Assembly: GCA_964533425.1 (NCBI GenBank)
Contig: CAZHJG010000003.1
Coordinates: 1 to 46,056 of the forward strand
Length of the DNA stretch: 46,056 nucleotides
Source of the DNA: CAZHJG01 sp964533425
Lineage (GTDB): Bacteria; Patescibacteriota; Saccharimonadia; Saccharimonadales; UBA4665
Reading direction: 5' to 3'
Shown here: positions 18,350-26,674 of the stretch, in pieces
How positions within the stretch are numbered: the stretch's first letter is position 1
Layout: each line of letters starts with the position of its first letter
Notes under the pieces: generated by a model
What the model was told of the DNA's origin: nothing
The model's input: the letters and a program-made list of their open reading frames with translations, nothing else
The model's database searches: none
Translations under genes and position numbers: made by a program

Positions 18350-19534
18350 TCAGTAGCGCAGCCGGGCGGCCATCAATGAGCCGCTGGGCATTTCGTCTGG
18401 TAGTAGGTTGTAGACGGTGCCGCTGTTGCGCCAGACATTGAGGGCCACATCGTTCAGTCGTTTGCTAGCCTGGCCTTTGGGAAAGGTAAGGCGTGGCATG
18501 GGTCGCGTCTGATCGCGAACCGTGTCGGCAGTCAACTCGCTGAGGCGAGCCAGCAGTTTATCGATACGCCCCTGCCCGGCGGCCTCGGCAATCCGCTCGC
18601 TGTCCTCGGCCACGCGGCTGGGGTTGGCGCCGCTGATACGTCGGTACTCGCTGGCAGCGGCCTGATGCTCGGGCACAATCACCTCGCTCCATATAATCTT
18701 GGAGGCTGTCTCAAAGAGCGTGCGCTGATCGTCCAGGGTGTGATTGCCGTGAATGGTACCCGCTAGGAGGTGTGGATAATGGCTGGCGCTCCGGTACAGC
18801 GAAACCTCATCCTCGGTGCCCGCCAGAATCAGCGCCAGGTGATGATCGGTGGCGCCCATAATCAGCTGATCCAGAAGCCTTAGATAGCGGAGGCGCTCTT
18901 CAGCTTCGGTGTTGCGTGCCCCACCCCGCCCGTTGAACCAGCCGCGACTTTGCCCGGGGCCGCCAGCCGCACCTTTGCTGCTGGGGCCGGTGGCGGTCCC
19001 TTGATTCTCCAGCCGCTGGTTCAGCTCGTCGATGTTCAGCGCTTCTCGGGCGTTGGCCGGCAGCCGCAAATTAACCGCCTCGAGCCCATAGAGGTTGCCC
19101 TGGTACAATTTGGGATTGCGCTGCGCCAGCGCCAGCAGGTAGAAATCCCGAACGTCGTGCAGCAAGCCGAGCACCGGCGCCAGATGAAAATGGTCGTCCA
19201 CAGCCATATACTCTTCGGTATCGATGGGCAGATGAAATAGCTGCAGCTCCTGAGGTGAAGCGCACAGCAGTAAGCCGGGCGTCTGATCTTCCCAAAAACT
19301 CAGATCGTCGTGCAGCTCCTGCAACTGAGCTTGCAGGGCTTTGGCGACCGTGGCGCCGTCACCGTGTGGCGGCAGATACTGCAAAACCTGATGCACCAGG
19401 TTTTTAAACCGGATCTGATTTTCACTGATGTGCGGCGGCGAGGCCGTGGTGTGCATGGGAACGTACATGGTGACCGCCGGGCGGGCTTCTTGGTCAAGAA
19501 GCTGTTTGAGTGTCCCGTGATCCAGTTTATCCAT
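18350..19534 (-). CDS. baeRF family protein (bacterial relative of eRF1/aRF1)
   Basis: About 394 residues. It shows the usual baeRF layout: an N-terminal segment with PAVTMYVPMHTT and NQIRFKNLVHQVL, a middle segment ending in VDDHFHLAPVLGLLHDVRDFYLLALAQRNPKLYQG, and a C-terminal Rossmann-like segment (HHLALILAGTEDEVSLYRS, HYPHLLAG, GNHTLDD). A Gly/Ser/Arg-rich linker lies near residues 190-215. The family is proposed to act on ribosomes or stalled translation products, largely by homology. ATG at 19534 is chosen because GGAGGT lies 6 nt upstream; the frame extends 10 codons further without support. Confidence 0.75.
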   Translation of the reverse strand: MDKLDHGTLKQLLDQEARPAVTMYVPMHTTASPPHISENQIRFKNLVHQVLQYLPPHGDGATVAKALQAQLQELHDDLSFWEDQTPGLLLCASPQELQLFHLPIDTEEYMAVDDHFHLAPVLGLLHDVRDFYLLALAQRNPKLYQGNLYGLEAVNLRLPANAREALNIDELNQRLENQGTATGPSSKGAAGGPGQSRGWFNGRGGARNTEAEERLRYLRLLDQLIMGATDHHLALILAGTEDEVSLYRSASHYPHLLAGTIHGNHTLDDQRTLFETASKIIWSEVIVPEHQAAASEYRRISGANPSRVAEDSERIAEAAGQGRIDKLLARLSELTADTVRDQTRPMPRLTFPKGQASKRLNDVALNVWRNSGTVYNLLPDEMPSGSLMAARLRY

Positions 19535-19631
19535 GCACGCACCTCCGCGCTTATTGCTCACCATAATAGGCGCTTTTGCGGAATTTGAGAGCTAATTATC
19601 TTACACAAGTGCGGAGATGATCCGCTCAGGT

Positions 19632-20012
19632 CTAGGCAGCGGCCAGCTCGTCACGAAGCGTGGCGATCAATTGGGCCGGGTCGAGTTGGGATTTCTGCAC
19701 ATATTTGCGGGCGCCCAGCTGCATGGCCTGGTTGATTTCGTCGCCACCGGTGAGATTGCTCAGGATAATAATGGCTGGCAAAACCTTGCCGCGCTTGGCG
19801 ACAAACTGTTTTAGGAAGCCCACGCCGTCCAGCACCGGCATCATAATGTCGAGCAGAATGAGATCGTAGGTGTCTTTTTCGCAGTGGTTGAGCGCTTCCA
19901 GCCCGTTGGCAGCGGCCTGCACAACGAAACCCGCGGCCTCCAGGATGAGCTGATACGATTCGCGCAGCAGCGCTTCGTCTTCTACCAGCAGCACTTTAGT
20001 TATATTCGGCAT
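19632..20012 (-). CDS. Single-domain response regulator (CheY-like receiver)
   Basis: 126 residues comprising only a receiver domain. Acidic pocket E11/D12, phosphoacceptor D55 in LLDIMMPVLDG, S85 at the Thr/Ser position and K106 are all present. There is no output domain, so it must act through a protein partner. No kinase is adjacent; the only histidine kinase in the window is at 33344-34534. GAGGGG lies 8 nt before the ATG, and a hairpin lies a little further upstream in the leader. Confidence 0.92.
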   Translation of the reverse strand: MPNITKVLLVEDEALLRESYQLILEAAGFVVQAAANGLEALNHCEKDTYDLILLDIMMPVLDGVGFLKQFVAKRGKVLPAIIILSNLTGGDEINQAMQLGARKYVQKSQLDPAQLIATLRDELAAA

Positions 20013-20037
20013 GACATGACCCCTCGGAGGTTACTTT

Positions 20038-20059
20038 CAGCCCTACCCCAAGAGGGCTG
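20038..20059 (-). promoter_or_regulatory. Hairpin in the leader of the receiver gene
   Basis: CAGCCCT and AGGGCTG form a 7-bp stem with an 8-nt loop, about 26 nt before the start codon. It could tune translation or terminate readthrough. Its role is not evident. Confidence 0.4.
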
Positions 20060-20128
20060 TCCTAACCCGCCCTTACCTTAATTCTACAACTATTAGTAAG
20101 CGATAGCCATAGATGTCTACCTACACTT

Positions 20129-20157
20129 TTGCCAGGCCTACAAAAATAGGATATGCT
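20129..20157 (+). promoter_or_regulatory. Leaderless promoter of the PlsC-like gene
   Basis: TTGCCA, 17-nt spacer, TATGCT. The -10 element ends 6 nt before the ATG at 20164, so the predicted transcript starts at the ATG itself. Confidence 0.7.
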
Positions 20158-20163
20158 ACCGTG

Positions 20164-20898
20164 ATGAGTCGCCCGAAAGTGACCTTGGAAAACCAACAAG
20201 CTGTCTACGAATTTTATGAACAATATGAGCCAAGCGCTCGCGCCCAACAAGCCGCCCACAGGATTTTGAGTATGGCCTTCCGTCCTCAGGGTGCTTTTGC
20301 TCATGGTGTCGAGGACGAGCTTGAGCAAGCTGCAGAGAATGATACCCGGCTGATTATTGTTGCGAATCATGTGCGTAAACAAGATCCGGTACTCTTTGGT
20401 CCAGCTCTCAGGTTGACTCCTGCCCTTCGGCATTACAACGGCCGCACCTTTGAACCGGCCAAACCCATTCTTTTTCAATATCCGGTACTTCGCCCAACTA
20501 TAGATGTGCTGGGCGCGGTGCCGGTGTTTCGTGACAAGGACGTTAATAATCAGGAATCCACTAAAGCTTTCCTCAATCTAGCTGCTAAGAAGATAGTTCG
20601 CGGTCGCTCGATGATCATTCATCCCGAAGGCACACGAAACACTGGAGATCCGCGCCAGCTGCAAGCTATTAAGGGCGGTACAGGGCGTGTCGCCTGCATG
20701 GCATCCGCCGATGCCGACGTGGCTATTTTGCCGATCGGTATCTGGTACCGGCCGGAAATGGAGCATGGCCAAGCTCGCAAGCCGAATATGTACTTTGGCA
20801 ACTTGCTGCACGGCCCGTTTGAGCGCCGCCACGACGTCACCGCCTGGATAGCCGAAAATCTGCAGGACTGCCTCGACCATGCCATCGAGATGGGCTAA
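20164..20898 (+). CDS. plsC: 1-acyl-glycerol-3-phosphate acyltransferase-like (PlsC/LPLAT)
   Basis: About 244 residues. The catalytic motif H-x4-D appears as NHVRKQD and the glycerol-phosphate binding motif as HPEGTRN, with spacing typical of PlsC. It would acylate lysophosphatidate or a related lysolipid at the inner face of the membrane. It lacks a strong N-terminal membrane helix, so it may be peripheral. ATG at 20164 is preferred over an upstream frame opening because a promoter places the transcript start exactly there. A second acyltransferase-like gene follows after 56 nt with its own promoter. Confidence 0.82.
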   Translation: MSRPKVTLENQQAVYEFYEQYEPSARAQQAAHRILSMAFRPQGAFAHGVEDELEQAAENDTRLIIVANHVRKQDPVLFGPALRLTPALRHYNGRTFEPAKPILFQYPVLRPTIDVLGAVPVFRDKDVNNQESTKAFLNLAAKKIVRGRSMIIHPEGTRNTGDPRQLQAIKGGTGRVACMASADADVAILPIGIWYRPEMEHGQARKPNMYFGNLLHGPFERRHDVTAWIAENLQDCLDHAIEMG

Positions 20899-20914
20899 CG
20901 TGCCAGCAAATTTA

Positions 20915-20943
20915 TTGCCTTTCGGCGTAGCAGCGTATATGCT
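20915..20943 (+). promoter_or_regulatory. Promoter of the second acyltransferase-like gene
   Basis: TTGCCT, 17-nt spacer, TATGCT. The predicted start at about 20950 leaves a leader of about 5 nt and no room for a Shine-Dalgarno. Confidence 0.65.
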
Positions 20944-20954
20944 GGTCTTCACGT

Positions 20955-21983
20955 ATGTCTGAAGTTCTGACCGAAGCAATCCATATGCCCAAGGGGCATG
21001 CCAGGGAAATCTGGAAGTGGTTGGGCAACATGGCGCAGCCTCACGCGGACGCCGACCCCAATTTTGTTATTATTGATGGCTACCAGGATGACGCCCCTAA
21101 CCTTTTTTATCACTTGAAGGGTCAGCCCGTGCCGTCGAGTTCGGTGGAACCAGTAGCAAGCTTGGTTGAGGCGCGGTTTCCCCTACTCTTAGAAGCGACC
21201 GCCAAGGGCCTGGAGCGAAAACCGCACGTTATGGCATCGGTGGGCGAGGCTTTGCGTAGTGGTTTCAATGTCGGACTTTTCACCGATCACAACAGCCTGC
21301 CTGACATCGCGTTTATGCTGGCTGCTATATATGATCGTTTCGGCAAGTCACGTCGTTACAGCAAGCTTTTTGACGACGAGGCCGAGCTCGGACTTGTAGC
21401 CAGTAAGATGTTGGCGAGAGTGGGCGTGAAATTTAATCCTGAGCATGACCCTGTGCCGGCAGAAAGAGCCGTTCTCATGACTGCTCACAACCTATGGTCA
21501 ACCTTCCCGACTGCTCCATCGGCGCGCGAAGTACGAAAACTTTGGCCTACAACTGTAGACAGACACAATAACGCGGCAACGAGTTCGTTAAACAGTCGGC
21601 AAGATCAAGGTGGATTGCTGTGGGCAATGGCTCCTGAGGGCACCAAGCAAAAAGTTCACCCTGACGATCCTGATACCCTTGTCATGCACCCTGCAACAAA
21701 TGGGACAAAAAAAATGATGATGCACCGCAAAACACTAGGCTTATTTGTAGCCGTGTTGTTCGAAGGGGATGCTGTAAGGTTAGAGTTCAGCACCGAAGAT
21801 GAAGATAATTTACCTGGTGGCGTCCTGAGAAGCCTTAATAGCCCGGAGGATGTGGATAGCGCCATGATGGGTTTGGCCGATACGTGCAACGAAATAACCA
21901 CGGTAGAGAATCGCCGATTTGACTACCATTCTTTTGAAGAATATCAAAGACTATTTGCGCCCAAAAACACCGAAGGCTACTAG
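20955..21983 (+). CDS. Divergent LPLAT-type acyltransferase-like protein
   Basis: 342 residues. FTDHNSLPDIAF holds an H-x4-D motif (near residue 111), and MAPEGTKQK holds the PEGT motif (near residue 222). The fold is therefore probably that of glycerolipid acyltransferases. The rest does not resemble PlsC closely, and the spacing between motifs is greater than in the neighbour. Adjacency to plsC suggests lipid acylation, perhaps GPAT-like first-step acylation, but that is inference. It has its own promoter and almost no leader. Confidence 0.65.
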   Translation: MSEVLTEAIHMPKGHAREIWKWLGNMAQPHADADPNFVIIDGYQDDAPNLFYHLKGQPVPSSSVEPVASLVEARFPLLLEATAKGLERKPHVMASVGEALRSGFNVGLFTDHNSLPDIAFMLAAIYDRFGKSRRYSKLFDDEAELGLVASKMLARVGVKFNPEHDPVPAERAVLMTAHNLWSTFPTAPSAREVRKLWPTTVDRHNNAATSSLNSRQDQGGLLWAMAPEGTKQKVHPDDPDTLVMHPATNGTKKMMMHRKTLGLFVAVLFEGDAVRLEFSTEDEDNLPGGVLRSLNSPEDVDSAMMGLADTCNEITTVENRRFDYHSFEEYQRLFAPKNTEGY

Positions 21984-21998
21984 GTTTTCGAGCCGCCG

Positions 21999-22940
21999 CT
22001 ACACTTCTTCCAGTCGCTGCAGCCGGGTGGCGCCGGTGGCGACCAGGGCGTAGCCGACGCCTATAAGAATGACGATCAGAAAAACGAGTCCCACCAGGAA
22101 GCTCAACTTCATGTCTTCCAGGGCCGAAGCCAGCGATTGGATGCTGCGCAGTACGATGAGGGCGGCGATTACGACGCTTAGGCCCATAGCCAGATTCTTC
22201 AGCGCCACGCGGTACAGCTTGCCCTTAACCCGCTGACTGTACAGCACGATGTTGTAGACGGCCTGCACACCGAGGAACCAGGAAAACAGGCGCGGAATCG
22301 TGTTCGTGGTGGTGATCAGCCAGTCTGACTCATAGTAGGTCGCGACCGGAACCTCGCTAGTCGGGTGCGCCCGGGCCGGATCGTGCATGGTGAGCAGCAT
22401 GTACAGCGTGGCGAAAACGATTGATACGAAAACCACTGTCAATGACGCCTGGAACCGGTTGCGTGTGACCAGCGGCAAGAGTTTGTAGGAACCCTCGTAG
22501 ACGAAGAGGAAGCCAATGAACAGAATACCGATGCTGATGTAGTTGTCGAGCCTTACCAGATTAGCCGTAGCCTCGGGGTGGCGCCGGTAGATCTCCTGGA
22601 AGAAGTTTTGGAGGATAGAGTTTAGTGGCAACCATAGGCTGAGCCACAACAACCCCCGGGCAATGCCCTTGAAGGCCTCTCCGTCCTTATCCTTCTGAAT
22701 CAGATTAGCGTACGTCTTGAGGCGCAAATAACCGACCAGCGCAATAACCCATATGATGACGTATGGTATTTCGACGCTGAGGCCCAGCAAGTGGAGGCTA
22801 GAGGCGCTGATATGGTACTTGTGGAGGGCTGCCTTGTCCGGCGCGGGTAGCAGCGCTTGGACCAGATAGATGACGATAAACACCAGATACAGCAGCGAGA
22901 TACGAGGGTTGGCCCGGAGGAGGCGCACGGTGTTCTTCAT
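21999..22940 (-). CDS. Polytopic membrane protein, family A copy 1 (unknown function)
   Basis: About 313 residues with about eight hydrophobic segments. I do not recognise the family. It is clearly paralogous to the gene at 29836-30735. Both have YANLIQKDKDG or YTELIRKDKDG after helix 2, then LWLPLNSIL or IWLPVSSVV, and both end in ATGATRLQRLEEV or AIGTRKLQKIEEV. ATG at 22940 is preferred: TATACT ends 6 nt upstream, the paralogue starts at the equivalent place, and the longer frame to 22973 would include the -10 element. Confidence 0.75.
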   Translation of the reverse strand: MKNTVRLLRANPRISLLYLVFIVIYLVQALLPAPDKAALHKYHISASSLHLLGLSVEIPYVIIWVIALVGYLRLKTYANLIQKDKDGEAFKGIARGLLWLSLWLPLNSILQNFFQEIYRRHPEATANLVRLDNYISIGILFIGFLFVYEGSYKLLPLVTRNRFQASLTVVFVSIVFATLYMLLTMHDPARAHPTSEVPVATYYESDWLITTTNTIPRLFSWFLGVQAVYNIVLYSQRVKGKLYRVALKNLAMGLSVVIAALIVLRSIQSLASALEDMKLSFLVGLVFLIVILIGVGYALVATGATRLQRLEEV

Positions 22941-23778
22941 ACTGGCAGTATAGCCCATTTTGACTGTTTTCAAGTCAATTTTGCGCGCCTGTGACAGGTG
23001 TCGCGGGAGTGTTGCTTTAGTCGACTGTTTGCATCTGACTTTCGCCCTTGTGATATTACCGTTAGTAACTATTTAAAGCCAAAACCACAGAGGCAATTAA
23101 TCAAAAGTTACGTGAACAAATGGAAAGATGGTAGGTGTAGAAGTCTGGTGTAGGTAGGACAGTGTCTGCGCGCTAAGCGCCTGTGACTAGCTACGGTAAA
23201 GGGATGGAGAGGTCTGCACGCCTTGGGCCCCCTTGGCGTTGCGCACATGAGGCGCGAGCAGAAAGTTTCGGTAGATGCTCTCCAAAACTCGAGCGGCTCA
23301 GGCATTTCGCGTCCTGGCGCTCACCTCTCCTGTCCCGTTTGTTGGTGACCAGCATGTGTGTGGTCACCTTAAAGTTGAGAGAAGGGTCTGCAGGTCCGCC
23401 TGTCTGCGTTTGCAAGACCTGCAGAGAGTGTCCGGGGGGTCGGAGTGAGACACTCCTCCCTCTTCGGTCAGCCCGCGCTGAGGGAGCCCTCCTCTCATGA
23501 GACGGACGGGATTCGAACCCATCGCCAGCATAGTTGGCATAACCAATCGCCTGCTCCTACACTTACCAACACACAACCGTATTCCGGCAACACCTGGTCG
23601 CCAAAACCGATTATTTTCACCGTAGCGCATCCCGGACTGCAATGCAAGTTGCTTGCGCTTACTTGAGGCTTTTATCGGGCCTCTGGTGCAGCCTAGGCCT
23701 GGTAGCGGCGTGTTAGCAACTTCCTTTTAAAATTCCGATCCAAGTGCTACTACTTAAGTTGTAAAAGAAGGGGCTAGC
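22941..23778. other. Long non-coding interval with many inverted repeats; candidate structured RNA
   Basis: 838 nt with no convincing protein gene. Between about 23150 and 23500 lie many complementary arms: GGAGAGGT (23209) with ACCTCTCC (23323), GGTGACC with GGTCACC near 23345-23368, CTGCAGGT with ACCTGCAG near 23388-23422, and CTCCCTC with GAGGGAG near 23456-23486. A candidate + strand promoter TTGTGA, 16 nt, TATTTA precedes it (about 23047-23074). A T-arm-like sequence lies at 23493-23522 on the minus strand. This density suggests a structured RNA of about 350-450 nt. I could not match RNase P, SRP or tmRNA cores. Confidence 0.5.
23493..23522 (-). ncRNA. T-arm plus acceptor-like element (tRNA- or tmRNA-like 3' end)
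   Basis: On the minus strand ATGGG, TTCGAAT and CCCGT form a T-stem and loop, followed by CCGTCTCA. This resembles the 3' end of tmRNAs. No matching 5' acceptor strand (GAGACGG or wobble variants), no D-arm and no anticodon arm were found within reach. It may be a remnant, or part of an unrecognised RNA. Confidence 0.3.
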
Positions 23779-24987
23779 GTGAAGAGTCAGCAAACGGCGC
23801 CAAAACCGGAATCATCACCCTGGTGGCGTAAAACGATAGTTGTCGTGTTGACTGTTTTGGGATTGGTTTTGCTGGTGGGTTTCTCGATCGTGCATTGGAC
23901 CGAGCGGCAACTGCTGACCACCGATAATTGGGTAAAAATTGTCAGTCCCCTGCCCAAAAACGATGCCGTGGCCACAGCGCTGAGCAACTACAGCGTGGCG
24001 ACGCTGTTCAGTGGGATTAATGTGCAGCAGAAAATCAGTGACGTCTTGCCACCCAAGGCCGACTTTTTGGCGCCGACGCTGGCCACCCAGCTCAAGAGCA
24101 GTGTGACCAAAGGGGCCAAACAAATCGTGCAAAGCGATCGCTTCCAAAACCTGTGGATCGCGGCTAACAAAGCCGCGCACCAGCGGTTGATGGCCACTGC
24201 TCGCCAGGATACGCCGCCAGCGCCGGCGAAGACTACCAACATTTCGTTAAACCTGACTTCACTCAAGACCAGTATTGGCTCGGTGCTAGGTAAAAATAGT
24301 GGCAGCCTGCTGGGGAGTGGCAGCTCGCCAAGCGCTTCTTCCGGTGTTTCGCTGGGCGTCAAAATAAAAACGGCGGTGGGCACGTTCCGGAAGTACGTGC
24401 AGACGGTAGATTTTCTTAACGGCGTGCTGGGGCTGCTGGCCGTGGTGTTGCTGGTGGGGGCGATTGTGGCCAGTAAGGCCCGAGCGCGGCTGGTGATCAT
24501 TATAGGCGTGGCTATTTTTGTCATCGGGCTCTTGCAGCTGATAGCGGTGAAAGCTTTTCGGCCTGACATTCTGAACCAGATCCATGATGCTGCCTTTCGC
24601 CCAGCCGTGGGCGTGGTGTATGACGCTTTGGTCAGCACGTTTCATAAAACAGCCATGGTGGCCGTAGTGGCTGGCCTGCTCATTGCGGCGGTGGCGTATC
24701 TGGCAAGCGCCGCCTGGCTGCGCCGCAGTGAGCCGGTGAGCAAAACAGCGAAAAGCCTGGAGCGCCGAGGCGTGCCGGCCCGCTTGCGCGTCTGGCGGCT
24801 GTTCACTGGCCGCTACCGTTGGTACATGATTGGCGGCGTGGCGATGGTGGTGCTCGTGCTGTTGGCCTTCGTGCTGAATCCCACAGGTCTGCGGTTACTA
24901 CGTGCCTTGTTGTTGGTAGTGCTCATCGCCGAAGCGATCAGCCTGTTCGCGCTGAAGCCGCCCGTGAGCGCCCGGCGGGCCGGCTGA
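23779..24987 (+). CDS. Membrane protein with one N-terminal and several C-terminal helices (unknown)
   Basis: 402 residues. One hydrophobic helix (about 18-38) is followed by an extracytoplasmic region of about 170 residues, Thr/Ser/Gly-rich near 150-200, and then four or five helices (about 217-395). The segment TDNWVKIVSPLPKNDAVATALSNYSVATLF resembles a family of uncharacterised actinobacterial membrane proteins. Function is unknown. The GTG start has AAGAAGGGG upstream. The last 50 nt overlap the convergent AI-2E-type gene. Confidence 0.75.
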   Translation: MKSQQTAPKPESSPWWRKTIVVVLTVLGLVLLVGFSIVHWTERQLLTTDNWVKIVSPLPKNDAVATALSNYSVATLFSGINVQQKISDVLPPKADFLAPTLATQLKSSVTKGAKQIVQSDRFQNLWIAANKAAHQRLMATARQDTPPAPAKTTNISLNLTSLKTSIGSVLGKNSGSLLGSGSSPSASSGVSLGVKIKTAVGTFRKYVQTVDFLNGVLGLLAVVLLVGAIVASKARARLVIIIGVAIFVIGLLQLIAVKAFRPDILNQIHDAAFRPAVGVVYDALVSTFHKTAMVAVVAGLLIAAVAYLASAAWLRRSEPVSKTAKSLERRGVPARLRVWRLFTGRYRWYMIGGVAMVVLVLLAFVLNPTGLRLLRALLLVVLIAEAISLFALKPPVSARRAG

Positions 24988-26056
24988 GTGAAGTCGGTTT
25001 CTGTTTCGGCGTGTTGGCGACGACGTAGGCCTCGACGGTCAGTTTCAGTATGATCATTATGACCGGGCCGATGACGATACCCAGAAAGCCGAACATGGCT
25101 ATGCCCGAGAAAACGGCTAGCAACGTCAAAGCCGGGTTAAGCCTGACCGACTTCGGTACCAGGTAAGGTCGCAGCACATTGTCGATATTGGTAACGATCA
25201 CAAAATGGCCTAGCAACACGAACAATCCCTGCCAGATGTCTCCAAGTAACAACATGATAATGCCGATCGGGATGGCCACGATGCCGCCGCCCAGCGGTAT
25301 GATCGATAGTATCGTCAGCAGGACGAACAGGAAGAAAAACAGCCCGTGCAGCCCGGCTATCTGCAGAATTAAGGCTTCTGCCAGGCCTTGGCAGATAGCG
25401 ATGACGAATTGGCCGCGTACCATGGCGCTAGTCATAGCGCCAGCCTTTTCCAGGTAGGTGTCGGTCATCGCCGGCCCCAGCGGGTTTAGCACTCTGAGGT
25501 TGCCGATAAGACGCTCCTGATTGGTCAGCAAGCTGAGGAAGACATAGATGAAAATTATGAACGCCGTGATGAAGTTGCCGATGCTGCCGGCTGACGAAGC
25601 AATAAGGTTGAGCAGGTTTTTGGCCAGCGCCGAAACGGCATTGTGCAGGGTTTGGTTGAGCTGATCGGTCGTGACCTTGTGCGCACCTGGCAAGTGGGCC
25701 AACAGCCGGTTGATCCAATCCAGCACATTGTTGCCGAAGGTGCTGAGGCTGATCTGATGAGCTTGCTGCAAAGAATCGATCAGGTGGCTGATTTGCACAA
25801 CCGTGAATATCACAATCAGCGTTGCCGGTATGAGAAACGTGAGGGCGGCGATCAGCATGGTGAGCGAAGCGGCGCTGGATGAGCGCTTCACCCTTCCCCG
25901 GAACCAGTTATAGGCCGGATTGAACAGATACGCGGTAATGGCCGCAAAGATAACGGCCGAGAAAAAATGCCGCAAAAAATAGGCGCCGAATACAATTGCC
26001 AAGCCGGCCGCGATCGCCAGAATCCGTTTTTGGCTGGCTTGGCTGCTTTGAGCCAT
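24938..26056 (-). CDS. AI-2E family (PerM-like) permease
   Basis: 372 residues with about eight helices: two near the N-terminus, a soluble middle part (about 70-150), then the conserved C-terminal helix set with GLHGLFFFLFVLLTILSIIPLGGG, PYLVPKSVRLNPALTLLAVF and FGFLGIVIGPV. The family includes putative autoinducer exporters and Na+/H+ antiporters, so the substrate cannot be assigned. It starts 6 nt after the stop of the DUF7144-like gene and probably shares its transcript. Its 3' end overlaps the convergent gene by 50 nt. Confidence 0.88.
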   Translation of the reverse strand: MAQSSQASQKRILAIAAGLAIVFGAYFLRHFFSAVIFAAITAYLFNPAYNWFRGRVKRSSSAASLTMLIAALTFLIPATLIVIFTVVQISHLIDSLQQAHQISLSTFGNNVLDWINRLLAHLPGAHKVTTDQLNQTLHNAVSALAKNLLNLIASSAGSIGNFITAFIIFIYVFLSLLTNQERLIGNLRVLNPLGPAMTDTYLEKAGAMTSAMVRGQFVIAICQGLAEALILQIAGLHGLFFFLFVLLTILSIIPLGGGIVAIPIGIIMLLLGDIWQGLFVLLGHFVIVTNIDNVLRPYLVPKSVRLNPALTLLAVFSGIAMFGFLGIVIGPVIMIILKLTVEAYVVANTPKQKPTSLSRPAGRSRAASARTG

Positions 26057-26062
26057 CGCTGG

Positions 26063-26467
26063 CTAGGGCCTTAATTCGTCACCGTGGACGGCTACGGCGT
26101 AGATCACCAGTATGTCAGTCAGGCCGATGATGATTGACCAGATAGGATACGCTGGCAAGAAGGCCATGTTGGCAAACAAGCTCAGGCTGGCCAGAAAAAT
26201 GGCCACCAGCCGGGCCCAAAAGGCTCCACGCATTAATTCCACGCCAGCCATAACGGTTATGGCGCCGATAACAATATTGATCCATCCCCAAGCGGTCACG
26301 TTGAAGACGACGACGCTGTGGCCCGCAGTCGTGTAAAACCCCTGTCTAAAAATGGCCACCAGGCCATCGATGATTTGAAAGCCGCCGCCTAGCAGCATCA
26401 TTAAGCTGGCGAAAAAAACCCAGCCTGCCCAACCTGTCGCGCGATTCGGTGCTGTCTCTGTAGCCAT
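26063..26467 (-). CDS. DUF7144-like four-helix membrane protein, copy 1
   Basis: 134 residues. The layout is WAGWVFFASLMMLLGG, a helix ending in AIFRQGFY, VTAWGWINIVIGAI, ARLVAIFLASLSLFAN and PIWSIIIGLTDILVIYAVAVHG. This family is common in actinobacteria and relatives and has no known function. A paralogue lies at 28705-29103 with the same five landmarks. GGGAGGG precedes the ATG. It probably leads a two-gene unit with the AI-2E-type permease. Confidence 0.8.
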   Translation of the reverse strand: MATETAPNRATGWAGWVFFASLMMLLGGGFQIIDGLVAIFRQGFYTTAGHSVVVFNVTAWGWINIVIGAITVMAGVELMRGAFWARLVAIFLASLSLFANMAFLPAYPIWSIIIGLTDILVIYAVAVHGDELRP

Positions 26468-26593
26468 ACAACCCTCCCATTCATTACTGTTATAAAGCTT
26501 ATTATTACGCCAGCCGGCAAATTGTCTGTAAGAAATTAAGCTTGCGCCTACCTGTAAAAACCGACCTACCGTCTAATAATTCGGCTTCTCGCC

Positions 26594-26628
26594 CCGTGTA
26601 AACATGAGCATTGTCACAATTTTTACAC
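26594..26628. promoter_or_regulatory. Inverted repeat, possible operator or leader hairpin
   Basis: CGTGTAAA and TTTACACG are perfect 8-base arms separated by 19 nt, in the space between divergent membrane protein genes. The site lies 47 nt upstream of the ATG at 26675. It could bind a regulator or fold in RNA. Confidence 0.45.
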
Positions 26629-26674
26629 GAAAGATTCGCAGACGGGCAATACAATGAATGAGGAGGGGGTAGCC

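Noticed and set aside
23100..23500. RNase P RNA
   Set aside because: The conserved GAGGAAAGTCC and ACAGAA-type P4 strands are absent on both strands.
23493..23600. A complete tRNA gene around the T-arm-like element
   Set aside because: No pairing 5' acceptor strand, no D-arm stem and no anticodon stem with a seven-base loop could be built, either as class I or class II tRNA.
23191..23642. Arg- and Ser-rich frames inside the structured intergenic region
   Set aside because: Composition is atypical for a protein, starts lack ribosome sites, and the frames cross strong inverted repeats.
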